A stretch of 64,000 nucleotides of DNA from Tenodera sinensis (lineage: Eukaryota > Arthropoda > Insecta > Mantodea > Mantidae), in NCBI GenBank assembly GCA_030765045.1, contig CM060964.1, positions 155,957,990-156,021,989 on the forward strand, read 5' to 3'. This document shows, piece by piece, positions 47,427 through 61,095 of this stretch. Every line of letters starts with the position of its first letter. Within the stretch, counting starts at the first letter, position 1. Under the pieces are notes generated by a model. It did not search any database, was not told the DNA's origin, and saw only the letters and a list, made by a program, of their open reading frames with translations. The position numbers and the translations under genes are program-made.

Positions 47427-50400
47427 ATACACTCCCATAATCCACTTCCTACAATATCGTCGCAGTGTGTATAAACCCAGTTACAAAACTTTATTGTTTA
47501 AACAATAAATACAATGTCCTCGCAATACGAAAGTATTGGTAATTCTTGTTGCCCCTCTAATTAGCTGTAATGCTGAAACTCCCTTCGCCCTTTTAAAGAG
47601 CTTGGTTAATGGCGGTTTTCTATGTTTCCGGATAATCTCTCCTTCATATATTCCATTGAAGGCTGTTCTATATTATTCTGATGTTTAATTAATTTCTGGA
47701 GAGTTCAACCTACAAGTCCTCTATGCCCGCTACCTTTCCATTTCTTAAAAGAACCTCTGCTGTGCTACGAGAAGTTGATAATGAAGCGTTTGCACAATCA
47801 GAGCTCTAGTCATCCCCTCAGTGGTCAAAGTAATTGATTCCATTACTAACTCCCCTCCTTCGCAGACTGTTTTGAAGTGCTTTATCCATCCTCCAGCAGG
47901 AATAGGTCCTGTGTGGACCTTCAGCTTTGGGTTCGCTTATCCATCAAGAGACGTAAACCGTGACGAACTAGGCTTTCTTGAACATTTTTATCAAACTGAT
48001 TATCCCAAAAATCACAGTTGCTATTCCACATAAAACAAAAATGTATTGGGAAAGTTTAAAGATGCAGAAAGTGGTAAAATCATTCAACGCTTTTTGTAGG
48101 CCTCAAATATAAGATTTATGGACTTGATATTCATGGAAATGTAGTTCAAATGCTGATCGTACTAAGAGCAGTGTTATTGTTTGGGTTTTTGAAGGAAACT
48201 TGTTGTCCCTTGATGAGTGTCTATCAGTATACAGCAAGGTCTGCACCCCGGTGGAATAAAAAGTTTTGAGTAACATGTTTAGTTATTTATTTTTTAATTT
48301 AGAATTTTGGTTGGGAAATAATTTTGAGGGCCGAACAGCTCATGGATGAGACTATATATGGAGCTCTACTGACAATAACTATGTGGATTTTTTCAGGACT
48401 ACTGAAATAATCAGAACTTCAACGAATTTTACCCAGTTTCATTGTTATATCGTTTCAACAGATAAAACCAAACACATTAAGTTAAGAGCTTATGACGACA
48501 AGAGAGTTGTCGCAGATAACGCCATATCCAGATATCCATATGAACATTACAGCATTACAAACCATAGTAAGAGAATGTGATACATACATTGATGTATTGA
48601 TTTACTCAGTAAGCATGTGTGTCAATTAGGATTTTATCAGTTATCTCACTCACTCATATATAGACACACTTACACACACGCGCGAACACGCGACACATGA
48701 TGACCGAGAAAGTAAAGTAATTATGAAGATGATAAATCGGCCACAAGGAGTGCTGCTCTCAAGTCCCGACACTTAAGGGCGACCTGTCCAACTATCGTAA
48801 TACGTTTTATTTTTCCTTTAAACCTAATGATAATGCACGGTGCACATTACGAGGTTTATGACAATTATGAGTGTTTACGAATAACATTTAAGTTAATTAA
48901 GAGGAAACATGCTAGGACTAACCAAATACCGACAGCCTTCCCAATGGATGCTACTACAAACTGCATCACTGTAAGATGGAGCTGTATGTTTGTGATATAT
49001 CAAAATCATTCATACCACCTCGTGGGTTAGGTTAGCACAGGTAGTTTAGGTTAGTTTAGTTTAGGCTGCACTCATTACATTTCTCATAGGTCAAATATTA
49101 TATACTGCAATTGAGTAATGATAGGCCAATGACATTGGGTGACCTTATCCATTGTCATATCCCACTTAGACATGGCTCTGAGTGGTAACTCTAAATACCA
49201 AGCTCAGGTGTTTATGATAGGCTAAACCTTCTCACTTTCAGCATTGGTCTATGGACGCACTTAAGACATCTACTCTCTACTACTGAGCCCATTACCATAT
49301 GGCTAACAAGTTATTTAACTTAATAATCATTATTCTTTGACAGTGTGCTTCAAAAAATCTAACAATAAATTATATTTGAAAGAAATATGATGACAACACG
49401 AGATCCACCCTGACAGTAAGGTTACAAAGTAAGATATCTCTAAAAACATTTCAAAATACTTTTTCTAGTATCCTAAGTACATGTTTCTGTATTCCGCGCC
49501 AGACATTTACACTGTGTTGTGACTAATTCGTTTACAGTATCGTCAAACTTCGGATCAAAATGCCCGCAAAGACGTCTCTTCGGGCAGCAAAAGAAAAAAG
49601 AAAATGCAATGTCAAAGGCGCAGACTGTACGGGTAACGATAGATTGCGGATAGCCTACCACCTTCACGTTCATGTCCTTCCACCAGTGAACTTACGGAAT
49701 GCATTGTTAATAGTTTGTTCATTCATAATGTTGTGATCAACACTAAAACATTTGCAATGACAAACCGTACGACGAGGTACAACTAACATTTTGGCGGGAT
49801 TCTGCACCAGTACAATCAATAAAAACTAATGCTTCTGACTCACACAGAACTCAGCACGGAACACCTGAACAAGGCAAACGGCAGGCAACAAAAGGCATCA
49901 AGGTCAACGTCAGGTAAACGTAATAGTCATGCAACTTTTATTTTTCATTCTAAATGCAATGTGTTTCAAATTTATGGGTATGCCTCGTACAAATTATTGT
50001 CCACAAAAGTGTAAGCAACACTTTTACTGTAACTTCATTCTTTCGAAATTTCGTAAAATTTATTGCTACTTAAAAAGGTATTAGGGCTATGCAACTTTGA
50101 AAATAATGCCTAAGCATGTTGTAAATATTATTTTGAAGGCTGGAGAAGAGAATTAGCTGTCTCCCTAATTAAACTGATATGCTGTGCCGGTTGGCGCAAT
50201 TAGTTTACAGTTTTGGCAATTTTTGATACGTTCTTCACCAGGAGGGCATACAAATACAAGTTTCCCAGGGTTCCCGGTTCGCGACAACTCTGTGCTACTT
50301 TCACTGTAGCCCGGTCTGTGTTGCAATGGGGCTAGTGGTGAATGATAGCTTCTCCCCACTGAATGGAACGGATCAGTGTCGCTAAGTTACGGTTTACTAA

Positions 50401-50534
50401 TTTGGGTCTTGGTTTGCTCACCGTTATTTCTTAATGTGTTCGGCTTATCCCATTGCAGGTTTCTTGTACTCTTAAATGTGTCAATATTCCGTTATTTAAG
50501 TGGAGCCACAGACGGATTACGTTTTGTTGTTCTC
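47427..50534. other. Intergenic DNA, 3.1 kb
   Basis: No supported gene. Short frames (for example 47821-48033, 48383-48580) lack recognisable motifs. A GGTTAGGTTAG / TTTAGGTTAG stretch near 49026-49066 is too short to call telomeric. Confidence 0.4.
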
Positions 50535-50760
50535 CATGGTCTAGGGGCCGGCGGAGGCTGATGCAATTTTTCGGGCGTAAGAATCCTTCCGACGGGAGGT
50601 AAAACCGTTGGTTCCATCTTGTAGAATTACGACACGTAAAAGAACCTCAAGCCTGATAAAGGAGCCTCTGAGCAAAATTAAATGATCTTTCAAGCCCAAC
50701 AGAGAATGGGTCGCTGAGAACCATAGCATTTAAGGAGCGTCCATAAATAAAAATTCAACT
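50535..50760 (+). repeat. SINE family D, copy 1
   Basis: Shares CACGTAAAAGAACCTCAAGC, CTGATAAAGGAGCC, AGAACCATAGCA and a CATAAATAAA end with the minus strand of 55805-56040. The tRNA-like head is poorly kept here (CCGTTGGTTCCATCTTG). Confidence 0.65.
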
Positions 50761-51130
50761 AAGGGTCAAGTTATTTTCTCCATGTTGAACCTCTTTGGGG
50801 ATCTCCATCGGTATATGTAGGTACACTTTATTCGAGTTAATAATTTCAAAAGTGTTTGTGTCCTTATTACTAGCATTTAATAAAATGGAGAGTGTTTATT
50901 AAAATTACTATTTCCAGACTTTTGTAAACTTGTTAGCATTATGCGTGGTCTAAGTTTTACCTTAACCCACAATTATTTGCCACACACATAAGCTTGGAAA
51001 TGTGAAGTAAACCTTTATTATTTGGGGAAGTTTTCTTTGCGTATGTTACCGCCGAGGTCACACAACACACAACACAAACATAAACACACACAAACACACA
51101 CACTCACACGGACCTTCTTCTTCAAATGCG
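50761..51130. other. Intergenic DNA
   Basis: Nothing recognised except an ACAC-rich stretch at 51060-51110. Confidence 0.4.
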
Positions 51131-51135
51131 TTTTC

Positions 51136-51894
<759 letters not shown>

Positions 51895-51895
51895 A

Positions 51896-53552
51896 ATTTA
51901 AAGTTACAGGGATAGAGGGTAACGACTCAGAGGGACACCTCACACACCACGACAGGGAAGTTACAGGGATAGAGGGTAACGACTCAGAGGGACACCTCAC
52001 ACACCACGACAGGGAAGTTACAGGGATAGAGGGTAACGACTCAGAGGGACACCTCACACACCACGTCAGGGAAGTTACAGGGATAGAGGGTAACGACTCA
52101 GAGGGACACCTCACACACCACGACAGGGAAGTTACAGGGATAGAGTGTAACGACTCAGAGGGACACCTCACACACCACGACAGGGAAGTTACAGGGATAG
52201 AGTGTAACGACTCAGAGGGACACCTCACACACCACGACAGGGAAGTTACAGGGATAGAGGGTAACGACTCAGAGGGACACCTCACACACCACGACAGGGA
52301 AGTTACAGGGATAGAGGGTAACGACTCAGAGGGACACCTCACACACCACGACAGGGAAGTTACAGGGATAGAGGGTAACGACTCAGAGGGACACCTCACA
52401 CACCACGACAGGGAAGTTACAGGGATAGAGGGTAACGACTCAGAGGGACACCTCACACACCACGACAGGGAAGTTACAGGGATAGAGGGTAACGACTCAG
52501 AGGGACACCTCACACACCACGTCAGGGAAGTTACAGGGATAGAGGGTAACGACTCAGAGGGACACCTCACACACCACGTCAGGGAAGTTACAGGGATAGA
52601 GGGTAACGACTCAGAGGGACACCTCACACACCACGACAGGGAAGTTACAGGGATAGAGGGTAACGACTCAGAGGGACACCTCACACACCACGACAGGGAA
52701 GTTACAGAGATAGACGGTAACGACTCAAAGGGACACCTCACACACCACGACAGCGAAGTTACAGGGATAGAGGGTAACGACTCAGAGGGACACCTCACAC
52801 ACCACGACAGGGAAGTTACAGGGATAGAGGGTAACGACTCAGAGGGACACCTCACACACCACGACAGGGAAGTTACAGGGATATAGGGTAACGACTCAGA
52901 GGGACACCTCACACACCACGACAGGGAAGTTACAGGGATATAGGGTAACAACTCAGAGGGACACCTCACACACCACGACAGGGAAGTTACAGGGATAGAG
53001 GGTAACGACTCAGAGGGACACCTCACACACCACGACAGGGAAGTTACAGGGATAGAGTGTAACGACTCAGAGGGACACCTCACACACCACGACAGGGAAG
53101 TTACAGGGATATAGGGTAACAACTCAGAGGGACACCCCGCACACCACGACAGGGAAGTTACAGGGATATAGGGTAACGACTCAGAGGGACACCTCACACA
53201 CCACGACAGGGAAGTTACAGGGATAGAGTGTAACGACTCAGAGGGACACCTCACACACCACGACAGGGAAGTTACAGGGATATAGGGTAACAACTCAGAG
53301 GGACACCCCGCACACCACGACAGGGAAGTTACAGGGATATAGGGTAACGACTCAGAGGGACACCTCACACACCACGACAGGGAAGTTACAGGGATAGAGG
53401 GTAACGACTCAGAGGGACACCTCACACACCACGGCAGGGTAGCTACAGGGATAGAGGGTAACGACTCAGAGGGACACCTCACACACCACGACAGTGAAGT
53501 TACAGGGATAGAGGGTAACGACTCAGAGGGACACCCCGCACACCATGACCAA
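51896..53552 (-). repeat. 57-bp tandem array, 29 units
   Basis: The unit, on plus, contains GTTACAGGGATAGAGGGTAA, CGACTCAGAGGGACACC and CACACACCACGACAGGGAA. 57 is a multiple of three, and the minus strand stays open through all 29 units as a 554-codon frame of 19-residue repeats (SLSWCVRCPSESLPSIPVT). Variants are few: SIPVT/YIPVT, SLP/SLH, CVR/CAG, SLS/SLT. Units 4-6 and 7-9 from the right repeat as a 171-bp trimer. There is no signal peptide, splice context or non-repeat coding flank, so I treat it as a minisatellite, not a gene. Confidence 0.95.
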
Positions 53553-53572
53553 CTCATACTTATTTATTTTTA

Positions 53573-53750
53573 ATTAATTAATTAATTAATTAATTCATTC
53601 ATTCATTCATTCATTCATTCATTCATTCATTCATTCATTCATTCATTCATTCATTCATTCATTCATTCATTCATTCATTCATTCATTCGTTCGTTCGTTC
53701 GTTTGTTCGTTCGTTCATTCATTCATTCGTTCATTCATTCATTCATTTCT
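53573..53750. repeat. (TTAA)n-(TTCA)n-(TTCG)n tetranucleotide tract
   Basis: About 44 tetranucleotide units that change from TTAA to ATTC to GTTC and back. Confidence 0.95.
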
Positions 53751-55145
53751 GGTGGAGTGAACCATTTCGGATATATTCCTTGTTATTTGTGTGAGTGTTG
53801 CAAAACTTATACTTTTCACAAATGGAAGGTCGTTATTCATTTTTTGTATTAGCGATGCAAAGAGAACAGAATTTAAAAGCTTTAAAATATTTGGCTATTG
53901 TTCAAAATCTACTGTATTCCCACATTCCCCTTGTGCCTACAAGAAAATCAGCAATAAGATGGTTTCTGCAAATGTTTACCTCGACTAACATGAAGAAGAT
54001 AGGGGAATAAGGGTTTGTAATAATAGTTAGTATAAGAGTATAGAAAGGCATGGGAGTGCAACACATCAGATTTTTCAAGCTGCATAACATAAGCAATGCT
54101 CCTTAGTTACATGTAAATGTATAACAAACCATGTACAACTTGAAAGAGGCGTATTTATTGGCAACAGTAACTGGCAAATATCAGAGATGAAGTTTAAAGT
54201 GTTAATTACTCATATATACCCGTACTGGCCACCACCCCCTTCTTGAGCTTCATACTCATGACTAGGATTGCCATGGACATCGGCAGACTTTTTCAGGATG
54301 TTGGAAGTTTGCGATCAAACAAAATTAATTCATAATTCTGTTCTCAAAAGTTGTAGTATTTGTTGCAGATAACCGCAATAATTTGTGCCAAATAAAAATT
54401 GTTCTTTACGCGAAAATTAAAAAATTTAATAATCAGTCACTGCCTGCACATTAAATACATTAATTTCCAAGGGGGAGTGGGAATGTGGCCCCCTTGGACC
54501 CCTTCACGACGTATATGAGGGTTGTGTTCCCCCGAAACTATGGTTTGGTAGTTTTGGTTCAATGCATGCATGCCGTAGGAAATGATAGAATTATCGTAGT
54601 ATTGGTGACATTGGTAGGGAAAGAAACACTATACAAATACAACGAATTAAGAAATTTAATGAGAAAGCATAACGATCGCCAAAAACTGTGACATGGCTTT
54701 GGTCACTGTGATAAAAACAAAAATTGTACTTTTCGGTTCAAAATAACATTAGTCGTGATACTCTTAGTGTCTTCGATCTGAAATGTAATATATTTAGAGG
54801 ACCTTCCAAGTGTTTTTGAAGACATTAATGTTCCGTAGGTTAAGCATCCCCTTATACACCGTCTCTCAGTTTCGAAAAGGTTCGAAGTTCAACGCTTCTG
54901 GTTCCTAGAAGAATCTAGTAAAACAACCAAAGACAAAAACAACGCGAATGACATGAGGAAACGCCTAATAGGAATGCAACACGCCTGACGTGCAGGTAAT
55001 GCAGGTAGGTTATCAACCGACGAAATCTACTAGGAAAACTACGGTATCCACACTCACTTATGGTAGACTTCGGTAGCTTATTGCCACTGTTTTTTACTTT
55101 TTGTGTATAATTTTCTTGTTGCTAGTATTCTTATTTTTGAGTGAA
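53751..55145. other. Intergenic DNA
   Basis: No supported gene. A third dispersed word set is at 54040-54085 (TATAGAAAGGCATGGGAGTG, then CAACACATCAGAT). Confidence 0.4.
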
Positions 55146-55149
55146 ATTT

Positions 55150-55240
55150 ATATCTGGCTATTGCCAGGAATCCTTTAAGGGCACTGATGACCTAGAAGTT
55201 GAGCGCCCTTAAACCCACAAAATCAATCAATCAATTCGGT
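55150..55240 (+). mobile_element. LINE 3' tail, variant 2
   Basis: CACTGATGACCTAGAAGTTG then AGCGCCCTTAAACCC, followed by an AATC repeat tail. Related in layout to the tails at 16483 and 55480 but with a different core. Confidence 0.5.
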
Positions 55241-55464
55241 AGCTTACGGTAGTTTTACAACTCTATTCATGGCGGCTTCAGGGGCGAGTTGCACCTAATG
55301 GTTCCTTAATTTTCTTGAGCTACATAGTGATTTTTATTAACTAATTCTTTCTGAACAATATGGAATCTCTTCACTTTGAATTACATTTGGTTCTGACTAT
55401 TAGCTAAGATAATTTCTTCCGGGCTTGTAGGAACTCTGACCAGCGCAGAAAACGGATCATCTTA

Positions 55465-55530
55465 CCCTGAGTGCTCTAATGACCTAGCTGTCGACGGGCC
55501 CTTAAACCCTAACCACTCACTCACTTACCC
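55465..55530 (+). mobile_element. LINE 3' tail, variant 1
   Basis: CTAATGACCTAGCTGTCGAC then GGGCCCTTAAACCC and three ACTC units. The same tail as at 16483-16525. Confidence 0.6.
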
Positions 55531-55800
55531 TGCAGATGCCAAGCGCAGTACTTAGCGAAGCATCAGTATCTTGGATACCTTCTAGACCACGGCCTGCAAG
55601 CCCGGCACGCCGGCAGTTAAAGCTTAAGTTTATACATTTGGTTCATTTATTTTGTCTATTTTCCTCCATTACATAAATGAATGGAAAGCTTACTAAGCAG
55701 CCAGTCTAACTGATAAAACTAAAACTCTTCTCTAGAATCAAGTAGTATGGGAATTTACACTTGAGGAAGCAGGGAGTGGTACCATTTTATAGTAAAAATT
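55531..55800. other. Intergenic DNA
   Basis: Nothing recognised. Confidence 0.35.
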
Positions 55801-55804
55801 GACT

Positions 55805-56040
55805 TTTTTATTTATGAACGCTCTAAGGCTGCTATGGTTCTAAGCGTCGCATTCTATACCGAGCGTGAACGACCACTTAATTCTGCTCATATGCCTCTTA
55901 TCAGGTGTGAGGTACTTTTACGTGCCGTAAATCTACGATACGGGACTACCAGCTTTATTTCCCTTAGGAAGGAAGTCATATATACATCACCCTCCGTCAA
56001 GTTTGAACCCACGACCTAGCGAACCAGAGGCTATCCTCCG
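55805..56040 (-). repeat. SINE family D, copy 2
   Basis: Minus-strand reading: head with CGTGGGTTCAAACTTG (B-box-like), body CACGTAAAAGTACCTCACAC then CTGATAAGAGGC, end CATAAATAAA. Matches 50535-50760. Confidence 0.7.
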
Positions 56041-56320
56041 TTTTATGATATGTGGGAGCTCAATATATGCCTCTATAACTGAGCAAATGAACATTTCATA
56101 AGTGCGTATCTAATCTGACCGAGAGCAATAGAATGTACAAAATGATTAAATGGAGCGTGCAGCATAGACGTCTATTTAATAATTGTTGCTTAAATTTCCA
56201 GTTGGAACTTCCTCTAAAAGTGGCTACGATCACAAGGGAAATCGGTTCAACTGCTTCTATACAGAAAGCGTACCTATGCACAAAACTGCTACTGTGTTGA
56301 ACTTACTCCATGTCGGTATA
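56041..56320. other. Intergenic DNA
   Basis: Nothing recognised. Confidence 0.35.
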
Positions 56321-56324
56321 TGGC

Positions 56325-56650
56325 ACTGGTCACCGAACGGGATGGCTGTGGCGGTAAAGTCTGAGGCCCACATCCGGGAGGCCGTTGGTTCGATCTTCCT
56401 GGCCGACCTTATTGACCCATGGTTTCTTTCGGAGGTTTCCCAGAGTCACTATGGAAGGATTTCCATATTCTCTGAATTTCCTGTCCCTCCAATTCGTTGC
56501 AGTAACCATTTCATTTCACCTTTCATTCCCATCATGGTAGCAGCATGGCAGCAGTATGCGCTCCGGGCCCCCCATGAGATGGTATAAGCCCGGGGGGGGG
56601 GAGGAGCAGGTCACCGAGTCCTGCGCACCCGTACGAACCCGAGGGGTTGG
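56325..56650 (+). repeat. tRNA-derived SINE
   Basis: GGGATGGCTGTGGCGGTAAA (A-box-like) and TTGGTTCGATCTTCC (B-box) about 40 bases later, then a body with a G-run at about 56592-56601. The end is uncertain. Confidence 0.6.
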
Positions 56651-56807
56651 GAGAGCAGCCAAGCTGAGGCAGCCTCCGTTGGAGTGCTTCTAACTGCGAA
56701 AATGTTGAGACCCTGCCCTCTGCCCTGTCGTGGCACCGATCCGGCCACCCTTCGGATTCATTCACCTCATCCACCTCCTGGGGATACCTTGTCAGGAGCA
56801 TATGCGG

Positions 56808-57045
56808 GCCACGCCGTAGCCGAGTGGTTAGACCATTCGCTTCTCACCAAAGCGGCCCGGGTTCGATCCCAGGCAACCACATGTGGGATTCGTGATGGAC
56901 GAAGCGGCGCTGGAGCGGGTTTCCTCCGGGTCCTCAGGTTTCCCCCGCCATTTTATTCCACCGGTGCTCCATCTTCATTCCATGTATCATCAGTGTCACC
57001 ACTTGTGGTGCCGTAGTAGTGAAAGCGGGCGTTAAACACTACAAA
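56808..57045 (+). repeat. SINE family B, copy 3 (full length)
   Basis: Head GCCGTAGCCGAGTGGTTAGA (A-box) and GGGTTCGATCCCAGG (B-box), body with ACCGGTGCTCCATCTTCATT, end GCGGGCGTTAAACACTACAA. Same family as 27009-27225 and 33022-33163. Confidence 0.9.
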
Positions 57046-58128
57046 AGGAAGGGGGCATAGGCACAAAAGATCGCCTTTTGGTGGATGTGCGAAGTCCCCC
57101 GCCGCAAGTTGTCTTTCACTCATTGAGTCATGGTACTGGTTGCTAAATAATGTTCCTTAGCATATGGAGACCATTGATTCTGTTGGACGCGTAAAACTAG
57201 AATGAAGTGATGTGTAAAATCGATAACTCTCACTCCAATTTTCAAATTAGTATATGTATTAAACCGGAACTATTCAAATGCTGAAGTTAACGTTTGTTAT
57301 TATTTTTACACAGTTAAGCGCACAAAGTTACTATTACCTCCTTAATTTATTACAGTCGGGTGTGAATATTTGGACCTGGCACAACTGTCTTTGCGTTGCT
57401 CTGACAGGTAAAGGTTAACCATTTCAGATATATCGCCAGGACACAACGAGTTCACTAAGATTGATGTGAGTAACGTTGAGTTGAATTAGACCTTTTAATA
57501 ATAACTGACACTGTACACGCTGGCACGTATCAGTACATTAACACCTAAAAATATCCTATCCACCTTATAGGTATACCAGTATAAGAAAATTTGGCTATAT
57601 GTAGTTGCAAGACTGAATTGTTATTACTTTGATTAGCATAATTCTTGTGAAAGATTTTTTTTACTTGGACATTTTAAAGCGTTTTACGTGAGCGGTAGTA
57701 TCTGGAGGCTCAACCTCATAACTGCCAGTATATTTCTTTTGGTACCTTTCTTCAATTGTGTTTATATTACAAGCTTGCTTTCCCACTCGCGAGGCGCAGA
57801 TACTCCAGAACTGCACAGCAGTAACATGAAGCAACACCTTCAGAATTGTTTTCTGCCTTTCCACTTGAACTCTACACAAGCTGATGTATGAGCCTACAGT
57901 TTTTCATAGTGAAGCTCAATAAATTCAAATTCGATTCTAAGCATTCGTAATTAAAATTTCAATTAGACCGCGATTAGCAACAGTGATCCAAGCTCAAAAA
58001 TCACAAACTGAGATATTCATCTATTTGTAAACTTTCTCATTGTAAGATCTATGTAATAACTATCTTTAAAATTGTCGTCAGGTCGTAGCACATTGGAGCT
58101 ATTGCTTGGATCTTATTATTAAACTAGG
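57046..58128. other. Intergenic DNA
   Basis: No supported gene. A 72-codon minus-strand frame at 57661-57879 has no recognisable motif. Confidence 0.4.
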
Positions 58129-58384
58129 ATAGACTTGTCCTTTTGTTTTTATTATTAACGTTCTCCAACGTAGTGTCATTCCGGACGGTGAGTGAATGAA
58201 ACGGGTGAAATGATGCTCAAATAAGCTCAAATAAGTTACCCGACATTCATCTTCTCAGAAGAAGGGAAAACCTCGAAAAAAACCTTATCTGGATAACTTA
58301 CAATAAGCGATTCGAACTCCTGACCTCTTGGACGTGAGACTGACACGCTACCACCACGCTACAGAAGCGGGTATAGATTTGTCC
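58129..58384 (-). repeat. SINE family A, copy 3, with target duplication
   Basis: Element 58141-58372 lies between ATAGACTTGTCC (58129-58140) and ATAGATTTGTCC (58373-58384), an 11/12 match. Internal small deletions relative to the other copies. Confidence 0.88.
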
Positions 58385-58774
58385 GGTACCAGTGAAGTGG
58401 TAATCTCACTATTTCCATTTCAGCGCTTGGATCACTGTTACTAATCCTTATTCAGTTGTAAATAACGTTTTCCTATAGGAAAATCGCTTAGTAGTTTAAA
58501 TAATACCGACCTTAAATGCACAAGTATTACGTGATACTGAAATGTAGATACAAAAATAAACATTACAAATTGTGAGTATGGTGCAAATCTTCACTACTGA
58601 CTAAGCTCAAAGCATAGTCAATTACAAATGGCTCTTGCATAACAAATTGGTATAGCAAAGCAAGCAAACTGCTTAATTTCAGATACTGTGGCTACCAGTT
58701 CAGCAGTGTAAGTCCATGTAGTCCAGGGGATACTTAATGCACAAGCAAACTTATTGTCATTTAGCACTAAATAC
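58385..58774. other. Intergenic DNA
   Basis: Nothing recognised. Confidence 0.4.
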
Positions 58775-58995
58775 CTACTGTGCTTTTCAAATGGGAAGGA
58801 GTTTGTCCTTGAGCGCATCCAGGCTAGCAGCTAATCGGAGTGCTGCTGTGTTGTCATATGCTTTCCCCTTAAGTGGGGCTTGACGCACGCCAAGAAATAT
58901 GAAAAGAGTCCAGGTAATGAGCTTGCAACGCTGTGCACGTAAAGGTATCTCATTGGCTGCAGATCAGAACTCTTCCCATTTGAAAAGCACAGTAG
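58775..58995. mobile_element. Small inverted-repeat element (MITE-like), 221 bp
   Basis: Perfect 24-bp inverted arms CTACTGTGCTTTTCAAATGG plus GAAG at 58775-58798 and 58972-58995. An inner palindrome CCCCTTAAGTGGGG lies near 58865. No coding capacity. I could not see a target duplication, so class is open. Confidence 0.6.
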
Positions 58996-59154
58996 TTATT
59001 TTTAACTGTCACATTTTATACGTATTTATGGACTATATTTTGAAATAAGCAGTTACGCTAATTTAAAACTATACTCTCCTGTCTCAACTTCAGAACAACA
59101 GATTCTATGCTTTCTGTAACACAAGTGGCGTGACTTTGTTCTCTCTCCCTCTCT

Positions 59155-59199
<45 letters not shown>

Positions 59200-61090
59200 G
59201 TTTAATGAATATATGTATTTGACAATTCATTCCTTTTGAGTATTTGAAAATCAATTTAATGGCATATGGCTTTCTAAATATCTTCCTTTCTGTCCCAATG
59301 TACTTTAAAGAATATTTTCTTTGCCATATTAGGTTTCAATTGTTGACTTGAAAATGTATTTAGGAAGATAGATGCACATTATTTAAAAGTATCAACACTC
59401 CAAATTATAGATTCGATCATGAAAAATTAATGACTACTAATTGTCTCTATAGATTAAAACTACTGAATTAGTAAAAGCCATAATTTTACCTAACTAGTTA
59501 AACTTCTTTTGAGAGAAAACCTCCATTACCAGTTGGGGTTCCACAGTCTACCAACAAATCATATCCTCGATGTCACAACAGTGCAATATAAACTGTGGCA
59601 CTAGATATTTCTATATAAGAACTGACGATGCTTGGAACATTAAGTTTCGAGAAGATGGTATTATTAGCTAAGTTATGATGAGGTTATCTTTAAAACTGTA
59701 CAGGTTACGAATTTCAGCCTAGTGTACTTATAACATATCAACACGTATCCATACTAAGCACTGTACATACCTATAGTTTCGACTATTTTATATGAAGGAT
59801 TTCTTTACTAAGCCTAGATATTTATGCTGAAGTAAGGCAGAAACAAGTTGATATTTGTTGTCTCTTCTCATGATTCGGGACGCTAACATCCGTAAGTTCT
59901 TCTGATTGCTCCGTCTTACTATAGCATAATGACCTCATTGCCTATAGGTATTTTCGCTGCAATCTGGAAGGCTAGACTTTCAACAAATACACCATATCAA
60001 ACTCAAGATATAGGTACAGAAATATATTTGCGCTTATATATTAACACAGCGTTGGTTTCATTCACATTGGTGGTATTGCACATATTTGCATACTTTTCAC
60101 ACATTTCAAGTCTAAAGGGAATGAAGTACCTACATGAGTTCGTGTTAGGTAGCTGAGGGAGGCTGGTATGGAAAGCATTGTTACCCATAGTAACATGGAA
60201 AGACGGGTTTATAACCAGAAAATATTTTGTTTTGAGGCTTTTCCAGGCGACTGATCTCGGAAAACATTTAATCCTGTGTTACAATGGCGGAGTTCCCCTC
60301 TGTTTCAGGATCTCCTTGACCCCTGCTGACTGCCTTGCAACCTCTAAGCTGTAGTTCTGTGCAATGTGCCCAAACGTTGTAAGGGGTCTCCATTCTTCCT
60401 TTTCCCCCCAACTTTGATTTTTCTTGTATTTCTTATTCATGCCCGACCAACCAGACTCTCTCTGCATTTTACTTTATAAATCCCTTTCCATATGTAGCGA
60501 AAACACATGTCTTGCTTTTGTACAGTTTTATTAGTGATGTTATCACTTTTCAGACTAGATTTATATTTTCTTTGATTAAGTATAATAACTTTGAACTATA
60601 TTAATATTTTAGTGAGCTATAAACAATTAGATACAACGATAAACACAAATTTTTTCATATACTTTTTTTTTTCTTTTTTAGCAAATGTTATATAAAACGT
60701 TCTGTCAGGATTTAGGTATGCGTCCGAAATAAAAATAACATTTTCATCCAGCCTTTGATATTTCGTAATTCTCGCTGAACATGAAAACACATAGCACACG
60801 CTTGTATACACCCATTAATGTCATGACACTTCATACTGGAAATGTACCTTATAGTCATTCTGTAAACGTTATTAATCTTGATAATAAATAGATTTCCAAT
60901 GCGTCGTATAATTCTTCAAAGACTGAATAAAATGAGTGCTTGGGTTTAATTTCACACCTTATCTTGCGATAATCTTCTCGCAGCATTGGTGTCCACGGTG
61001 AGTAATCGCTTCATATCGGTATTAATGGGATGTCCTGGAGCCATGAGAAGTGATTGCGGAATGTTTCCTCGTACACCGCAACAAATGTGG
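58996..61090. other. Region downstream of erm
   Basis: No further gene. It holds (CT)n at about 59138-59198. Read on the minus strand, a candidate polyadenylation word AATAAA lies at 60527-60532, about 570 bases past the erm stop. It may include the erm 3' UTR. Confidence 0.4.
59138..59198. repeat. (CT)n microsatellite
   Basis: CT units with CCT interruptions on the left. Confidence 0.9.
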
Positions 61091-61095
61091 TTGGG

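Noticed and set aside
49026..49066. Interstitial telomeric TTAGG repeats
   Set aside because: Only two or three imperfect TTAGG-like words, not a tandem array.
51896..53552. CRISPR array
   Set aside because: The 57-bp units are contiguous with no spacers, and the DNA is eukaryotic.
51896..53552. Resemblance of GGGATAGAGGGTAACG to a homing-endonuclease recognition site
   Set aside because: The word matches only part of the I-SceI site with a gap; no endonuclease gene or intein/intron context is present.
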